Source: Hygrophila difformis
Lineage: Eukaryota; Streptophyta; Magnoliopsida; Lamiales; Acanthaceae
Length of the DNA: 64,000 nucleotides
Assembly (NCBI GenBank): GCA_030278955.1
Contig: JAOANR010000003.1
Coordinates: forward strand, 21,475,050-21,539,049
Direction: 5' to 3'
Part shown: positions 1 through 12,088 of the stretch, piece by piece
Position numbering within the stretch: position 1 is the stretch's first letter
How the letters are laid out: each line of letters begins with the position of its first letter
Notes under the pieces: model-generated
What the model was told of the DNA's origin: nothing
Databases searched by the model: none
The model's input: the letters and a program-made list of their open reading frames with translations, nothing else
Translations under genes and position numbers: made by a program

Positions 1-100
1 GACATATCACCCAATGCTTTATCTTTTTGCAGAGTCTCGTCAAAGCCCGCCTCCGGAAACCCCCATTTAGACCTCTCACATTGCAAGTTATCAACCGCAT
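1..100 (-). pseudogene. LINE ORF2 start: N-terminus of APE-type endonuclease (partial)
   Basis: Reading left from an ATG at 100-98 gives MRLITCNVRGLNGG followed by a basic stretch. This is the canonical start of a plant LINE ORF2, where the N of CNVRGLN belongs to the endonuclease active site. The second LINE in the window starts its ORF2 with MKFVSCNLRGLNGG. Only about 33 codons lie inside the window, so it cannot be judged whether the rest is intact. Confidence 0.75.
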
Positions 101-169
101 AGCAATATACTCCCTCAATAGCATCCACTGCTCCCACCCTCAATCCTCCCCATTCACCTTTCCGTGAGA

Positions 170-932
170 AGGTCCCCCCAAATCCTTTCCAGAATCGCCT
201 CTCTCCCCAATAATCTCCCCAGTCCCAAAAATTGGGCGAGATCCGCCAACTCCTCTGCCTCCGCCCGATCGATCAGCCTCACTCCATCCGCTGCTCTAAC
301 CGTGGTAAATTGCAGACGGGCAAATTCGTCCTCTTCAATGACACCACTCGACTTGCACCCCCAATCCCATGTCGACCCTTTGCGCCCATTTTGCCTTTCT
401 TCGTTTTCCCCCTACGGTTCGATTGTCTGCTTCCTACAGTGAATTTGGCCCACGCTTCACCCACCGACCCTCTAGCCCCCATCGACCTTACCTCCCTTCC
501 GTTCTGGACTTCTGCACTTATATCCCTAAACCCCGAAGCCCCTTCTACCCGCCCTGGCTCCTCACCCATGTCTCCATCGCCCGCACCCGAAAATCCTCGA
601 TTCTCCACCCCCACTGTCGAAGTCCCATCCGCGCTTCCAAACTCACTCTCACCGATAGTGTCACCTTCCCTCCTTAGTTCCTCTACCCTCCCAGCGGATT
701 CCTCCACCCCATCACTAGTATAATTGGGTTGGGTACCATCTATTTCTTCGTCCTCCAGCCCCGGCCCACACACAGGCCCATTAATCTCATCCACTCCATC
801 CCCCCCACCAGACCCAAGCCCAGCCGGATTACCAACTTCATTAGTATAGGCCCCCTGGCCCGCCTCCCAGCCTATCCCCTCATCTCCAGGCCCAATTTTC
901 TCTGGCCCATCACAATTAATACCCTCAATCAA
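170..932 (-). pseudogene. LINE ORF1 C-terminal region (fragment)
   Basis: A 217-codon open frame (932-279), rich in Gly, Glu and Asp, matches in position and composition the acidic linker and C-terminal tail of the ORF1 protein in the neighbouring LINE. It continues in other frames towards 170. Shared landmarks include the tail before the stop and a stretch near 1050 resembling that LINE around 8200. No RRM or zinc knuckle is present because the 5' half was never copied. The many plus-strand Pro/Ser-rich frames here are antisense shadows of this purine-rich strand. Confidence 0.6.
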
Positions 933-1158
933 CTTGCCACCTTCCTTTGGCTCGGCAAGATCGCGTATCCGTTCATGGGGATCAGAACCACACGTCCTGT
1001 GAGGGCATCAATTATTACTAGCCACCATTTTTGAAGGATACTGTTCCCCATGCACTTTCTCCAGTGTCCGTTCCATTCCCCCATACTTGCTGGTCCCGGA
1101 TCTCATAACAATCCCCTCCGCCGCCCCATCGGCTAGTTCCGGCTGGTTGCTCCGATTT

Positions 1159-2976
1159 TAAAATAGTGGAGTTTAGATTTTAAATTTAAAATTTGGATTG
1201 TAGAGTTAATGGTTAAAAAAATAAATTAAAAAGAGATAATTTTAAGTAATGGTGTTTGTATTATATTTTAAAATTAGAGTTTTGGCTAAAGTTTGAAAAA
1301 CTAGTATTTTAGAATTTAAAAATTAAAATTTAGTGACTATTGATATTAGTGTTTACTATATACTAGAATTTTGACCCGCGCATTGCGGGCGGTGTTTTTT
1401 CTTTTTTTAAAAAAATAAAATAAAATATTTGTGGTCTTATTATTATTTGTGCATAAAGTTTGTTTTACTTTAAATTCATAACATAGGCATAGGAAACTAT
1501 AAGAATCTGTATCAATTTGATCATAAAACATGCGACAAAATAAATAATCAGTTCATTACCTCGAGATAATCAACCTCAATTTCTATATGAATATCTTGAT
1601 CACCAATTTTAATAAACCAAACTATTCTAAACCATGAGTACGAATCTCCACAATTTCAATAAGATAGTAGGAGAGATGGATTCAATTAATTATATTATGC
1701 AAACCATTATTTAGAAGACCTATAAAATATTAGAAAATAAGTTCTTAGTAGGCAATGTATCGAAAAATCTCAATACTTTTGGCTATGACTACAACCTATA
1801 TATACTGGTGGTAATCATCAGGTTATTCCCATTATATGATTGTTAATCATTCTATACAATCAATTTCATAACGATAAAGTTTCTATGAGACCACTTTCTG
1901 AGGCTAGCAAAATTTCTTTGTTTTCAAGTTCCCACATTCATATGCAGCCACAAACCTAAAAATTTGCCAATAAATATGATCAAAAGAAAGGCAAGAAAAA
2001 AGCAAACAGCTAACTTGTATTCAAAGACATCCAAGACCAATTAATTGTAAAACTAAACCTCATGACTCATAGCCCCACAAAACATGAATAACAAAGTATA
2101 CAATAAATATGAAGAAAAATATTATTATGTTACTAAAGGAAAATTTATTGGGCATCATAAGAAAGTGACAATCACCTGAAATTGCTACAATCACACTGAA
2201 TGAGGTATGAGCAATCAAATTCAAATAGGAACAGAAATGATAGGAGAGAATTAACTCCATAGTATCATTATATCAATATTGTAGTATAAAAACTACTTTT
2301 GTGGAGGTGATTATGTATGAAATTAGTATATAGTCATCTTGACATTCAATAAGAGTATTTAATGGCATTTGATTATTTATTTACTTATGTATTGTAACTG
2401 TGCCGTATATGAATCACTTTCACAATGATTCTCCTATCATATTTGTTGTTATTGAATGAATTCAAACTATATTTCATTATATTCATCATTTATGTTAGTA
2501 TGAAGAATGATTTAACTGTGGAAAATAAATCAAAAAATGTGTGATTGATAATTGGATATAAAATTAGTGGAGAACAATAAGTTACTACAATAACAAAGTA
2601 ACCACTTTTTATATTTACAATTTCAACAAAATTAGCAGTTTTTCAACTATTGTAGAATGCTTGTCTTCCTATTTTCCTTAGTATTAATATATAAGCGAAT
2701 ACATTTTTGGCATATCATTAAAAATGTTATGCATGTTTTTAATGTTATGTACGCTTCGATGCACAGAAGGGCTCTGTTCTATAGTCATATAACTAACAGT
2801 TCAGGTTTTCATATTTTTCTTGGCAATATATCAACAAATGACATCGTAAAATCGACTAATAAATTTTTTGACCTTTTAAGAAACTAAAATAAATGCAAAA
2901 TTCAGGATTATGTTCATAAGAAAATATTTTTACAATAATTATTTTTTCTTTATATTATTTTATTTTATTAAAATTA
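1159..2976. other. AT-rich intergenic DNA, no gene recognised
   Basis: No frame here resembles a known protein; the two longest (1531-1346 minus and 2657-2887 plus) look like chance frames. At about 1356-1393 a short GC-rich island in AT-rich DNA holds an inverted repeat (CCCGC, 5-base loop, GCGGG) preceded by TATACTAG, a motif type common in dispersed plant repeats. The right edge is the insertion target of the LINE. Confidence 0.6.
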
Positions 2977-3213
2977 TCTTATTTGATTTTTTTTTTAGAA
3001 ACGGATTAATTTTATACCACAAATCTCAAAGTCATACACAATTCTACAACCAAAATGAACAACAAAAAGGAATCTCAGACTACAGAGCAAGCAAAAATGC
3101 AAACTGCTAAACAAATACCACAGCTCCCAGCCTACCACTTCTATTCCACCGCTCACAGCATTTGCATACCACTTCTTCCCCTCTACCGACTCCTATCTGA
3201 ATCTGTATTCCAT

Positions 3214-6200
3214 TCAATACCATAGCTCCAACGGACTCCCACCTGCTGCACCTCTTCTAGCATATTGGTCCGCAATAACATTTCTTTCCCGAAATATGTG
3301 CTCTATCCGCATGCCATCGTTCCATCGAATCACTGCCAGTATGGGAGGTAGTAGTTTGGACAGTCTCCAAGGGAAATCATCGGGATCTTCCATCCACCTT
3401 ACCACATTCATAGAATCACATTCAAATATTAATTTTGGTAACGGAAAGCCTTGATCCCTCAACAAAATCGAACACTCACAGCCGACACCTCTGCTTCAGT
3501 AGAGTCCGTAATACCGATGTATGTCGAAAAAATGAGAATAATCTTCCCCTCATCGTTTCGAACAACACCCCCAATCCCCGCCGGACCCAGGTTTCCCAGC
3601 GACGACCCGTCTGTGTTCACTTTCCACCAACCTTTATCTGGGCGTTCCCACTCCAATCCCTCCCGTGCTTTCCTTAACCTCTTCACGACAGGAACCATTT
3701 GATCACTTAGAAAATCCATATTCAAACATACCAGACCAGCCGAGTAACCTCCTCTAAAAGCTTGCCACCAATGTCCAATACTCCACCTTATGTCCTCTAC
3801 CACCTTATTTCTATCCACCACTTTCCCTTGAAAAACCACCTCATTCCTTGTTTTCCATATCGACCACACTATAGCCATACTTGTCAACAACCATGCCTCC
3901 GAATTTCCTTTTCTTGCCAAAGCCTTAAACAACCATACCATGATGTTTTTCACCTTAGAAGGCATTGCCCATTTAAGCCCAAACCACTCAACCCCTTTGT
4001 ACCACAAATCTGAAGCTAACTTACAAGTACAAAATAAATGATCGACTGTTTCCAATGCCAAACCGCAACAAGGGCAGATTGCAGATTCGATGTGCAAACA
4101 CCCCCTCTTTGCCAAAATCTCTCTTACTGGGAGAGCATCCTTCATCATCTTCCATACCAATAACTTTACTTTAGCCGGGCACTTCATCTTCCAAAGACTT
4201 GTCCAGAAACCCTGCAAATCTCTCTCCACCACACTTCCAACTCTCTTCCAGCAAGATCGAACAGTGAAGCCCCATTTCCCTCCCTTGTCCATCTTACTTT
4301 GTCTTCCATAAAGCGATTTAAAACCTGTTGTCCCAACACTTCATGCATTTCCTCCCAGACACCTAATTCCCAATCAAACAAAGGCCGCCTAGTTTCAATT
4401 TTCCACTCCCAATTCAGCCCCCTCCATTCTCCATAATCTGAAACCAACCCTTTTTTATTTAATGAGAGAGCAAACATTCTGGGAAACGCCTCCCTCAAGG
4501 TATTTCCTCCCTCAACCCACCTATCCCACCAGAACCTGGTTCTTCGTCCGTTCCCCACCTGAATCACGAACTTTCTCCCCTCCCCTTGGTTCTCCATACT
4601 ATCACATGCCTTACAAATATTACCCCAAACCGTCCTCCCGAGCCTGCTGTCCGGAATCAAAGGACTGGAACTTGCATAATATTTTGTATCAATAACCCTC
4701 TTCCATAGTCCATTCTCCACCCCAAATCTCTACTTCCATTTCAGCAATAAAGCATAATTATAATCTTGAATTCTCCTAATATTTAAACCCCCTGCTTCCT
4801 TTGTCGTACAAATTTCCTCCCAATTAATTGTGTGCATTCTCCTTTTCCTATCCCATTCATTCCTCAAAAAACGCCTCCTCAACATTTCCAAACGTTCCGC
4901 TACTACTCTTGGCACCTTGAAACCGATAAGTAGAACACCGGTAAACTACTTACCACCGATTTAATTAAACAAATTCTTCCCGCTTGGGATAATAGCCTTC
5001 CTTTCCATAGTTCTACCCCATTAATTCTTCCCCCGATTGGTATACCCAAGTATGTCATAGGCCAATTGCCCACCTTACAACCCATAATCCCAGCTGCCTC
5101 CTCCAGTAGTTCTTGATTACAATTTACTCCATAAATAAAACTTTTTCCAAAGTTTATTCTTAGACATGTTGCCAATGTAAAGCATCTGAGAAGTCTCTTC
5201 ACCAATCTAACCTGTTGAATTTCGCCCTCACAAAAGAATACCGTGTCATCGGCATACTGTAGGTGTGTTATTTCTGGTCCGCCTCCTGTTGCTATAAATC
5301 CTCTCAACAGCCCCTGTTCCACTGTCTTCTTCAACAGTGTGTTCAAGACCTCAGCAATCAAAACAAATAAATAGGGCGAAATTGGATCCCCTTGTCGAAT
5401 TCCTCTGTGCATTTTCAAAAAATCTCGTAGGTGCTCCATTAATAAGAACTGCCGCGGCCGCAGATTTCACGCATGCTTTGATCCATTCAATCCATTTTTC
5501 TTTTTATCAAACTCCATCGCCTCAAGAACTCCAAATAGTGCTTCCCTTGACACATTGTCATAAGCCTTTGCGAAGTCCAATTTCAATACCAAGCCTCTTC
5601 TCCCTGCTATTTTTGTCGAGTTGATTAGTTCTGCCGCGATCAATACACCATCCATCAACTGCCTCCCCTTTACAAATGCCATGTGAGATTCCCCCACAAT
5701 GCTATTCAAAACACCCTTTAGCCTCATCGCCATCGTTTTTGCCACTATTTTGTATATACTTCCTACTAAAGAGATAGGACGGAAGTCTCCAAACTCCATG
5801 GGATTCTCAATCTTTGGGATTAGGGAGATAAACGAATTTGCAACATCCCTAGGCAATGTTCCCTCCTCCTCCAATCTTTTAAAGACCTCCATCACATCCC
5901 CTTTCAATAAATCCCAGTATTTCTTTAAAAAAAAATCATATTATAACCATGCGGCCCCAGTGCTCTATTCCCATCACACCCTCTGATTACCGCGTATACT
6001 TCCTCCTCCTCGAAACTCCTAGTCACCATGCACCATCTGACTCCCTAACCTTTGGCAGACCAATGCTGTCTACAAGAAACAGAACATCCTTCTTCTTTTC
6101 AAATTGTGCTTGAAAAAAGGAGAACGCCATCTCTTTGATTGCTACTGGCTCATCCACCACCTCCCCGCCCTCTCTAATGGCTCCAATGTAACTCTTGTTT

Positions 6201-7312
6201 CTGTGCACCGCGGATACAACATTAAAAAACCTAGTGTTTAAATCAAATTTTTTAATCCACCTCAACCTTGATTTTTAAAGCCACCTCCGTTTTTCATCCA
6301 TTAATAATTTCTTTAGCTCATTTTTCTTGTTCATCCAGGCAGCTCTTTCTTCCTCCACCACACCTTGGACCTGAAACTTACTCTCAAGATCCTCTACCTC
6401 TTCCATGATGTTCTTAATCTTTTTCTCCAACTCCGCAGCCCCATATCCACTCCAATTCCTAATTTTCGATTTCAACATCTTCAGCCTACTCGCCAATCTG
6501 CCCACCCCATTTGTACCCCCCTCACCCCACACTCCCCTCACCAATTCATCAAATTCTTTGTCCTCCATCCAATAGTTATATAGCCTAAAGGGTTTAGGCC
6601 CCCACTCCTTCTCCCCCACCTCCAAACAAACCGGGTAATGATCCGATAACACGGATTCACATCTCCTCTGGACAGCCGCCCCTCCCAAGCATAACAAATC
6701 AGCCGAAATGAGAAACTGATCAAGTCTACTACAAGCACTAACCCCTCGCCCGACCCACGTAAATTGTCCACCTTCTAACGGCAAATCAACCAACCCCACC
6801 CTATTGATAAACTCCCTAAAGTCTCTAGATGAACCCCCATCCTCCCCAGCCCCAATCCTCTCCTCCTCCCTCCCCACTGCATTAAAATCCCCCGCTATTA
6901 TCCACCTATCCCCGTTTCCTGTATTGCACTTTAGAGAAAGCAGTTCCCAGAACGCAGCTCTCGCGCTTCTTGTATTCGGCGCATGAACAACCACAAAATT
7001 GATCCCCCCATCCAAACCTTTCAAACTTCCCTTCACCCAAATAAAATTATGATCAGACTCTATTACTTTGAAATTTCCCATAGTTGAATCCCAGATCACC
7101 AGTAGACCTCCTGCATTCCCAACAGCTTTTTGAAAATAGAAATCACAACCTTTTGATCTCCATAATCTATGCACAAGCCTTTCCTGGATTTCCTCCATTT
7201 TAGTCTCCTGAAACCCAACCATAGTAGGCCTATGATTCCTACATATTCTCATAACCGCCCTACGCCTCACACCCCCATTCAAACCCCTCAAATTACACGA
7301 AACAAACTTCAT
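3214..7312 (-). pseudogene. LINE ORF2: endonuclease, reverse transcriptase, zf-RVT, RNase H
   Basis: This encodes the enzymes of target-primed reverse transcription. The APE-type endonuclease comes first (7312-6275), starting MKFVSCNLRGLNGG with a GFQETKMEE motif (catalytic Glu), AGDFNAVG and a terminal SDHYPV. The reverse transcriptase follows (about 6000-4900) with FRPISLVGSIYK, a KAYDNV block, GIRQGDPISPYLFVL and the catalytic YADD at 5256-5245. A zf-RVT Cys/His segment (CPCCGLALETVDHLFCTC) lies near 4080-4020, and an RNase H domain (NTDGSSLGNLGPAGIGGVV, then a GDS-like ECDS block) at about 3680-3214. Breaks include an in-frame TAA after RRWL near 6275, a frame change in an A-rich run near 5930, and changes near 5450, 4900, 4720-4290 and 3465. 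Domain order and length fit the plant L1 family. It is inactive as written. Confidence 0.9.
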
Positions 7313-7360
7313 TGATAATTCCGTTCACAACACCAAGCCCTGCCCACCCCCTCCTTAGGA

Positions 7361-8734
7361 TTTCGATTCCAACTCCTCCCTAATCCTGGCCAACGCCAAC
7401 GATCTTCGCACCCCCTTTTTCAGCCCAAGCCTCTCAGCCAACTGCAGATTCTCCTCCACCTCCTCATAGTCCACCAATCTCACCCCATTATTTCTCCATA
7501 AAGTCGTAAATTGTAATGAGGCAAAAACTTGATCCGTCTTACCCTCAGAAGCCTTCCACTCCCTTTCTTCCTTGACCGACCTGCTCTAGGTCCCTTCCTT
7601 TTTCGATTGATTTGTGCCCCCTGTTACTCTCAATTATTTTAGCTAAGGCTTCACCCACAACCTCCAACCTTCTCTTCCCAACCCTCCTACCGCCCGACAC
7701 CTCCCTATTGTCTGCCCTCTGAACCGACCCCCAATCCTCTTCCACTGCAATTGGCCTCTCGATCTCACTATCCCGATCCCCCACCATCCCTTCTCCCGCA
7801 TAGCCAGCCTCCCTATGGATTTCCTCCGCCCCCCCAAGTTCGTTCTCACTCGACATCTCCCTCAACCCCTCTATCCGTTCAGACCCCATATTGGCTCGAT
7901 CTCTCTAGCCCTTAACAATATTTGTTAACTCACCCTCGGTATTATCAATTTGGTCCCCTAAAATTGACTTCTTTGGGCTAACCTCTCTCTCCTCCAGTTC
8001 TTCTAGGCCCTGAAAATCCGTATCAAACGGCCCATTATCATTTCCAGAAACTCCTTCTACGAGGCCCAAGCCCAATATGTCATTCTCTTGGCCCACCATC
8101 CTGACTGCCCCTTCTCCCGACATCCCCATCAAACTCCCACCTTTACCCTCATTAAACTCTTCATCCTCCTCAACCGCCAAATTCGAATTTTCATCATCCC
8201 CATGCACTTTTTGTTTAGGTCTTTGCACTTCCCCATGGTCGCTAGGCCCGGACCCTCCACCTCTGTTCTCCTCCGATGCTCATGCCTTCTCCGGCGACTC
8301 CACCACCCTTTCCGACGACCCTTCACCTCTTCCTTCCACATTATCATCAGCCACATCTACTGGCTCACATAGGTTGGCCACAACACGTACATCAAACTCC
8401 GCTTTCTCCACTTTTTCCTTCACCCTCAATGGAACAGTAACATCACCATGCACTTCCACCACCAACCTTGCCCTATCAAGTCTTTTGTTCTCTCTAGTAT
8501 CTCTGTCTGCATCTACCACCTTACCCCAATTTCCTATCACACGTTGGAAATTCTCCATACTCCATGCAGCAAAGGGCAGTCCATAAATATATACCCACAC
8601 GAGAGGATTTCCGGCTAAGGCTCCCGCAAACCCTCGTCGTTTCCATCTCACCAGTTGTCTGTCTCTTCTATCCGTCATAAACTTCTCCAAATCCTCCCCT
8701 GTGCTAAACCGCACTACCACCGTTAATCCCCGCG

Positions 8735-8767
<33 letters not shown>

Positions 8768-9441
8768 TAAATAACATCCTGGCTCCCCTTATGTTCCTTA
8801 TACAAGTAGTCTTGGAAATCCGTCAACCTTCCAAACTCCCAAATTTCCACCAAGGCGGATTTTTCCAACCATACCACATCACTGTTAACCATATCGAAGT
8901 TCACCACTCTTCCCTCCGGAGTTCCCCGAGCCTGCTCGCCTCTGGTCACCGCCGCATAAGATCTGTGATCCCTCCAAGCATCGTTATGCATCCCCTTATC
9001 ACTTTCCAACCTTCCCGTCTTCCCGCTCCCACCAGGTATTTTCTTCTCTCGCATCACTCCTACCCCTACGCCTCCACTTACCCCCACTCGTGCATGCCCC
9101 CTACTTGAATACGCCCACGATACAATCAGTTTCCTCTCCCCCATCATCTTCCCATTGATGCTCTTTATTACCAGTTCCGCCTCCTCTTTACACTGGAATC
9201 TGAAGAACCCAAACTTAAAACCCTCCTCCGGCCACTTTCTAGCCGGCACAAACCAGTCCCTCACCCTTGCCACCTTTTCGATCTCCCGAAGTATCTTACT
9301 ATTCGACAAACCCACTTGTATATTCCCGACGTAGACCCCTATCAGGTTCTTCCGTGGCCTGACTCTTCCTCCGTCTCCTCCATTTCCCTCTGCCTCTCGT
9401 GACAGCCGCCTCTCGCTACGTCTGCCTCCGATGACCTCCAT
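7361..9441 (-). pseudogene. LINE ORF1: RRM-type RNA-binding protein
   Basis: ORF1 of plant L1 elements makes the RNA-binding chaperone of the retrotransposition particle. An RRM lies about 30-115 codons in, with a VYVGNIQ-like RNP2 and a GFFRFQ-like RNP1. A second conserved segment follows the homopolymer at 8735-8766 (FSTGEDLEKFMTDRR, PLVWVYIYGLP), resembling the DUF4283 region of plant LINEs. The rest is an acidic, low-complexity linker and a basic tail ending near 7361. I do not see a clear CCHC knuckle. The frame changes at the C32 run and again near 8280-8228 and 7900. The ATG at 9441 is chosen because it lies just inside the TSD and opens the RRM frame. Confidence 0.8.
8735..8766. repeat. 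Homopolymer of 32 C (32 G on the coding strand)
   Basis: Thirty-two consecutive C residues interrupt LINE ORF1. On the coding strand they read as a polyglycine stretch joining the RRM frame (ending at 8704) to the following DUF4283-like frame (8777-8280). The two frames are out of register across the run, so the length difference probably causes the frameshift. Replication slippage or a sequencing/assembly error are both possible. Confidence 0.95.
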
Positions 9442-9457
9442 CTCTCTCTTATTTGAT

Positions 9458-9839
9458 AAAAAATATATTTAAAAATTAAACCTTATACAAAAAATCAGGA
9501 TTAAATTTTGATTAAATTTTTATAACGGATTATAATTTCTTATTAACTATATATATGGATAAATTACGTAAAAGATTATTATTATTAATTTTTTTTATTT
9601 TATTAATTTTTAGTAAATATTGACACCTATGTGTCGTTAAAGGTGTGTTCAAGCCCAAACTACACATTTTTATTTTATTATATTGATTAGGTTAATATTT
9701 TAGTCTTGAATTTTAATATAAATAATGTAATATATATTTGAAAAAATTACTTATTCAATTAAAGAATTTATAATATATTGGTTTAATTAAATTTGTCATA
9801 AATATCAAATATATTATAATTTATTTTCAATTTATATAT
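9458..9839. other. AT-rich DNA with a short SINE 3'-end fragment
   Basis: About 9606-9670 (minus) resembles the 3' part of the SINE that starts at 9840: both have a TGACAC...TGTGTCG segment, an AAAGGTGTGT segment and a CAAACCACAC or CAAACTACAC segment. The tRNA-like head is absent, so it looks like a 5'-truncated copy. The rest is AT-rich with no gene seen. The TSD of the next SINE begins at 9828. Confidence 0.55.
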
Positions 9840-10011
9840 ATATTTTTTGGTAAACATTGACACTCATGTGTCGGCAAAGGTGTGTAGGAGCGCAAACCAC
9901 ACGAATTACAAAGGGGGATAAAGGGGATGGATAGCGGGCCGGGTGGGGATCGAACCCCCAACCTGTGGTTGGGAGACGGGGACTTGACCACTACGGTAAG
10001 CCCCCAACTCC
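9840..10011 (-). mobile_element. tRNA-derived SINE with TSD
   Basis: On the minus strand the unit begins with a tRNA-like head containing an A-box-like TTACCGTAGTGG and a B box GGTTCGATCCC. A CT-rich body follows, then a 3' end with CCTTTGCCGACACATGAG. The direct repeat CAATTTATATAT at 9828-9839 and 10012-10023 is a likely TSD. It is a SINE rather than a tRNA gene because the head does not close into an acceptor stem and a long non-tRNA tail follows. Transcription would be by RNA polymerase III from the internal boxes. Confidence 0.8.
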
Positions 10012-10023
10012 CAATTTATATAT

Positions 10024-11566
10024 TTTTTTTAAATATATGGAATAATTTTCTCAAGATTTTCTTATACTAAAAAATAGATTTATTATCTAGATATAGAATA
10101 TTTAAAAGATTGATCGCGTTGGCATTTATGATGATTCAGTGCTGACGTGTAATTATTTTGGATGATTGTACATTCTGCATGATTAATCAATGTTTATGTG
10201 GAAATCTAAGGCATAATTACTGTATAACCCTTAAAATGAAAGAGGATGAATGCACATACCAAAAAAATATTTATGATTTATTATATAGATAATTTTTAAA
10301 TTATTTTGTATATATATAAAAAGCTAAATATTAATCCCTAAACAGTTAAGCCAAAAAAACCCTAAACATACACTATAAGAATTTTCTGTTTTAGCGATCG
10401 AATCCGGATGTTTTCTAGTAGTGACACTAGCGTTTCTCCCAAATGGAGCCAAAATTTTCATTAGTAAACTATTCCTTTGATTGACAATATTTTTCTTAAT
10501 ATAAAAATATACAGGTGTGATTTAAATTTAATACACCTACAAAGAATAGTAATGAATTAATGATCAAACAGTAATTAACTTAACTGATAATTAGCTAATT
10601 TTAGGTTAAATAAGATGTCAGATTCTTGAAACATGGGAGGGGCCATGGCCACATGCTCTTCTCACCCAATTTTGGATACATTTCTATGTTTTATAATCTT
10701 TTTCTGCCAACTTACAACTGCCAGCATATCCAAACTCATTCAATTATTTTTATACAATTTTTCGTCGCTACATTAACTGCACTATTAATATAATACTACT
10801 ACTGTCTGTCGTATTCAAATTGGTGTGCAATAACATGTCACAACTACTCTTCATATGGATGTGTGTGACTCCATGTATGTATTTAACGTTCATTGTTTCT
10901 ATGTCTGCAAAATGCATTCTTGTCCTTATAAAATTTAATTATTGTTAGCGCCGAATGTATGTGTATTAAAATTATGTGCAATTTCAATTCTATAACAGAA
11001 GTATTATGTTAGTATGATGATTCGTATATTTGATTTTTTGTTAACAAAAATTAACTGAATTATTGATTTCTTGCACAAAAAAAGAAAGAAAAAGAAAAGG
11101 AAAGAGAAAAAGAAAAAAGAAGAAAACAGTGACCTATTTCGATCCAAATTTGGGTTTGCTTTCCCTTCCGTCAAGTGTCAATTTCAATTTATTCAGAATT
11201 TTCTCTCAAATTAATGGAACATAAATTGTCTTAAGAGTGTATTCTGCATCTCAATATTTTACAATATCAAACACAAAACCAATCATCTTGAACACTAATT
11301 ATCCAATTATTATATTTGCAAACAATTCATTTATTTATTTATTTATTTAACGAGTAACATACGAGTGTCGACAAAGAATGAAAAACTAAAAACCAACTAC
11401 AGAAATAGGGTGAGGGAATTTGCAAACAGTATTATTAAAGTTGATCTAAAAATTTAATTCTTATCACCGTATTTTGTTAAAAGAATTATTCCATGTTAAA
11501 ACATTACAAGACTTTTTAAATACATATACTACTTAAACACACCAAGAATTATTCCACCGTATTTTT
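10024..11566. other. AT-rich intergenic DNA, no gene recognised
   Basis: No supported coding frame. It holds a 53-bp CACTA-ended unit (10371-10423, listed separately), a purine-rich A/G tract at about 11078-11128, and generic AT-rich sequence. No promoter or RNA gene can be argued. Confidence 0.6.
10371..10423. repeat. Possible miniature CACTA-type remnant
   Basis: A 53-bp unit begins CACTATAAGAA and ends TTTCTAGTAGTG, whose reverse complement is CACTACTAGAAA. This resembles the terminal inverted repeats of plant CACTA (En/Spm) elements, followed by a subterminal TTTTAGCGA motif. No matching 3-bp TSD is seen, so this could be a deletion relic or chance. Confidence 0.3.
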
Positions 11567-11569
11567 TGG

Positions 11570-11766
11570 GACTTACCTAGTGGTTAAGTTCCCTGACTCT
11601 CAACCTATAGGTTGTGGGTTCGAATCCCCACCTAGTCCTCTATCCCTCCCCTTTGTGTATGTAGAATTCTGCTTTGGGAGAGGCAACCCTTCAATGCCTA
11701 CGAAATTCTCGATGGATTAGTCTTAGGCTCAGTCTGGTTTGAGGATACCCTGTACACACCAAAAAA
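11570..11766 (+). mobile_element. tRNA-derived SINE
   Basis: The head GGGACTTACCTAGTGG contains an A-box-like segment and is followed by a perfect B box GGTTCGAATCC about 45 bases later. A pyrimidine-rich body and a 3' end of ACACACCAAAAAA follow. I could not define a clear TSD, partly because the downstream flank is itself duplicated. The head is close to the other SINEs in the window but the 3' part (about 11660-11755) differs, so this may be a different subfamily. Confidence 0.75.
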
Positions 11767-11843
11767 TGCATATTAAACACATTCTTAATTTAATTTATGA
11801 AATACATATTTAAACACACTCTTAATTTACTTTATGAAACACG
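11767..11843. repeat. Two-copy tandem duplication (about 37 bp each)
   Basis: The segment CATATTAAACACATTCTTAA with its downstream bases is repeated immediately, with a few substitutions, as CATATTTAAACACACTCTTA. It lies directly after the SINE tail. Confidence 0.7.
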
Positions 11844-12010
11844 GATAACATTCCACTTCAATCAATATAATTATTACTATTAAACTTAGTTTGACATACT
11901 TGTATCAAAGTTAGAAACTTTTAATCTAACAACAAACATTGATTAGTTATTATAAGTTCTAATTTATTTTTTATATAATTAATCAATATAAAAGATTAAG
12001 TATACTGTAA

Positions 12011-12088
<78 letters not shown>

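Larger units (their letters stand above)
1..1158 (-). mobile_element. 5'-truncated LINE (L1-type) fragment, runs off the left edge
   Basis: On the minus strand this stretch encodes the C-terminal part of a LINE ORF1 followed by the first codons of the ORF2 endonuclease. It is colinear with the better preserved LINE at 2988-9446: both have the same ORF1 tail and an ORF2 start beginning with a CNLRGLNGG/CNVRGLNGG motif. Similarity ends near position 1158, where AT-rich DNA begins, so the RRM-containing N-terminal half of ORF1 is missing, as expected of incomplete reverse transcription. The 3' end and TSD lie outside the window. The right boundary is approximate. Confidence 0.8.
2977..9457 (-). 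mobile_element. Nearly complete LINE (L1-type non-LTR retrotransposon)
   Basis: On the minus strand the order is ORF1 (9441-7361), ORF2 (7312-3214), a short 3' UTR, and an A-tail seen as a T run at 2987-2996. The same 11 bases, TCTTATTTGAT, occur at 2977-2987 and 9447-9457, giving a target-site duplication. The element body is therefore about 2988-9446. Only about five bases separate the 5' TSD from the ORF1 ATG at 9441, so the 5' UTR is extremely short or was lost on insertion. Both ORFs carry frameshifts or stops, so the copy is unlikely to be autonomous. Confidence 0.9.

Noticed and set aside
232..1034. Plus-strand Pro/Ser-rich frames in the first kilobase
   Set aside because: They lie antisense to LINE ORF1, whose purine-rich coding strand produces long Pro/Ser frames on the complement.
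9840..10011. Possible tRNA genes at the SINE heads (9840, 11570, 27241, 49105)
   Set aside because: They have A/B-box-like promoters but no closed acceptor and anticodon stems, and each is followed by a common non-tRNA body, an A-rich tail and usually a TSD. They are SINEs.
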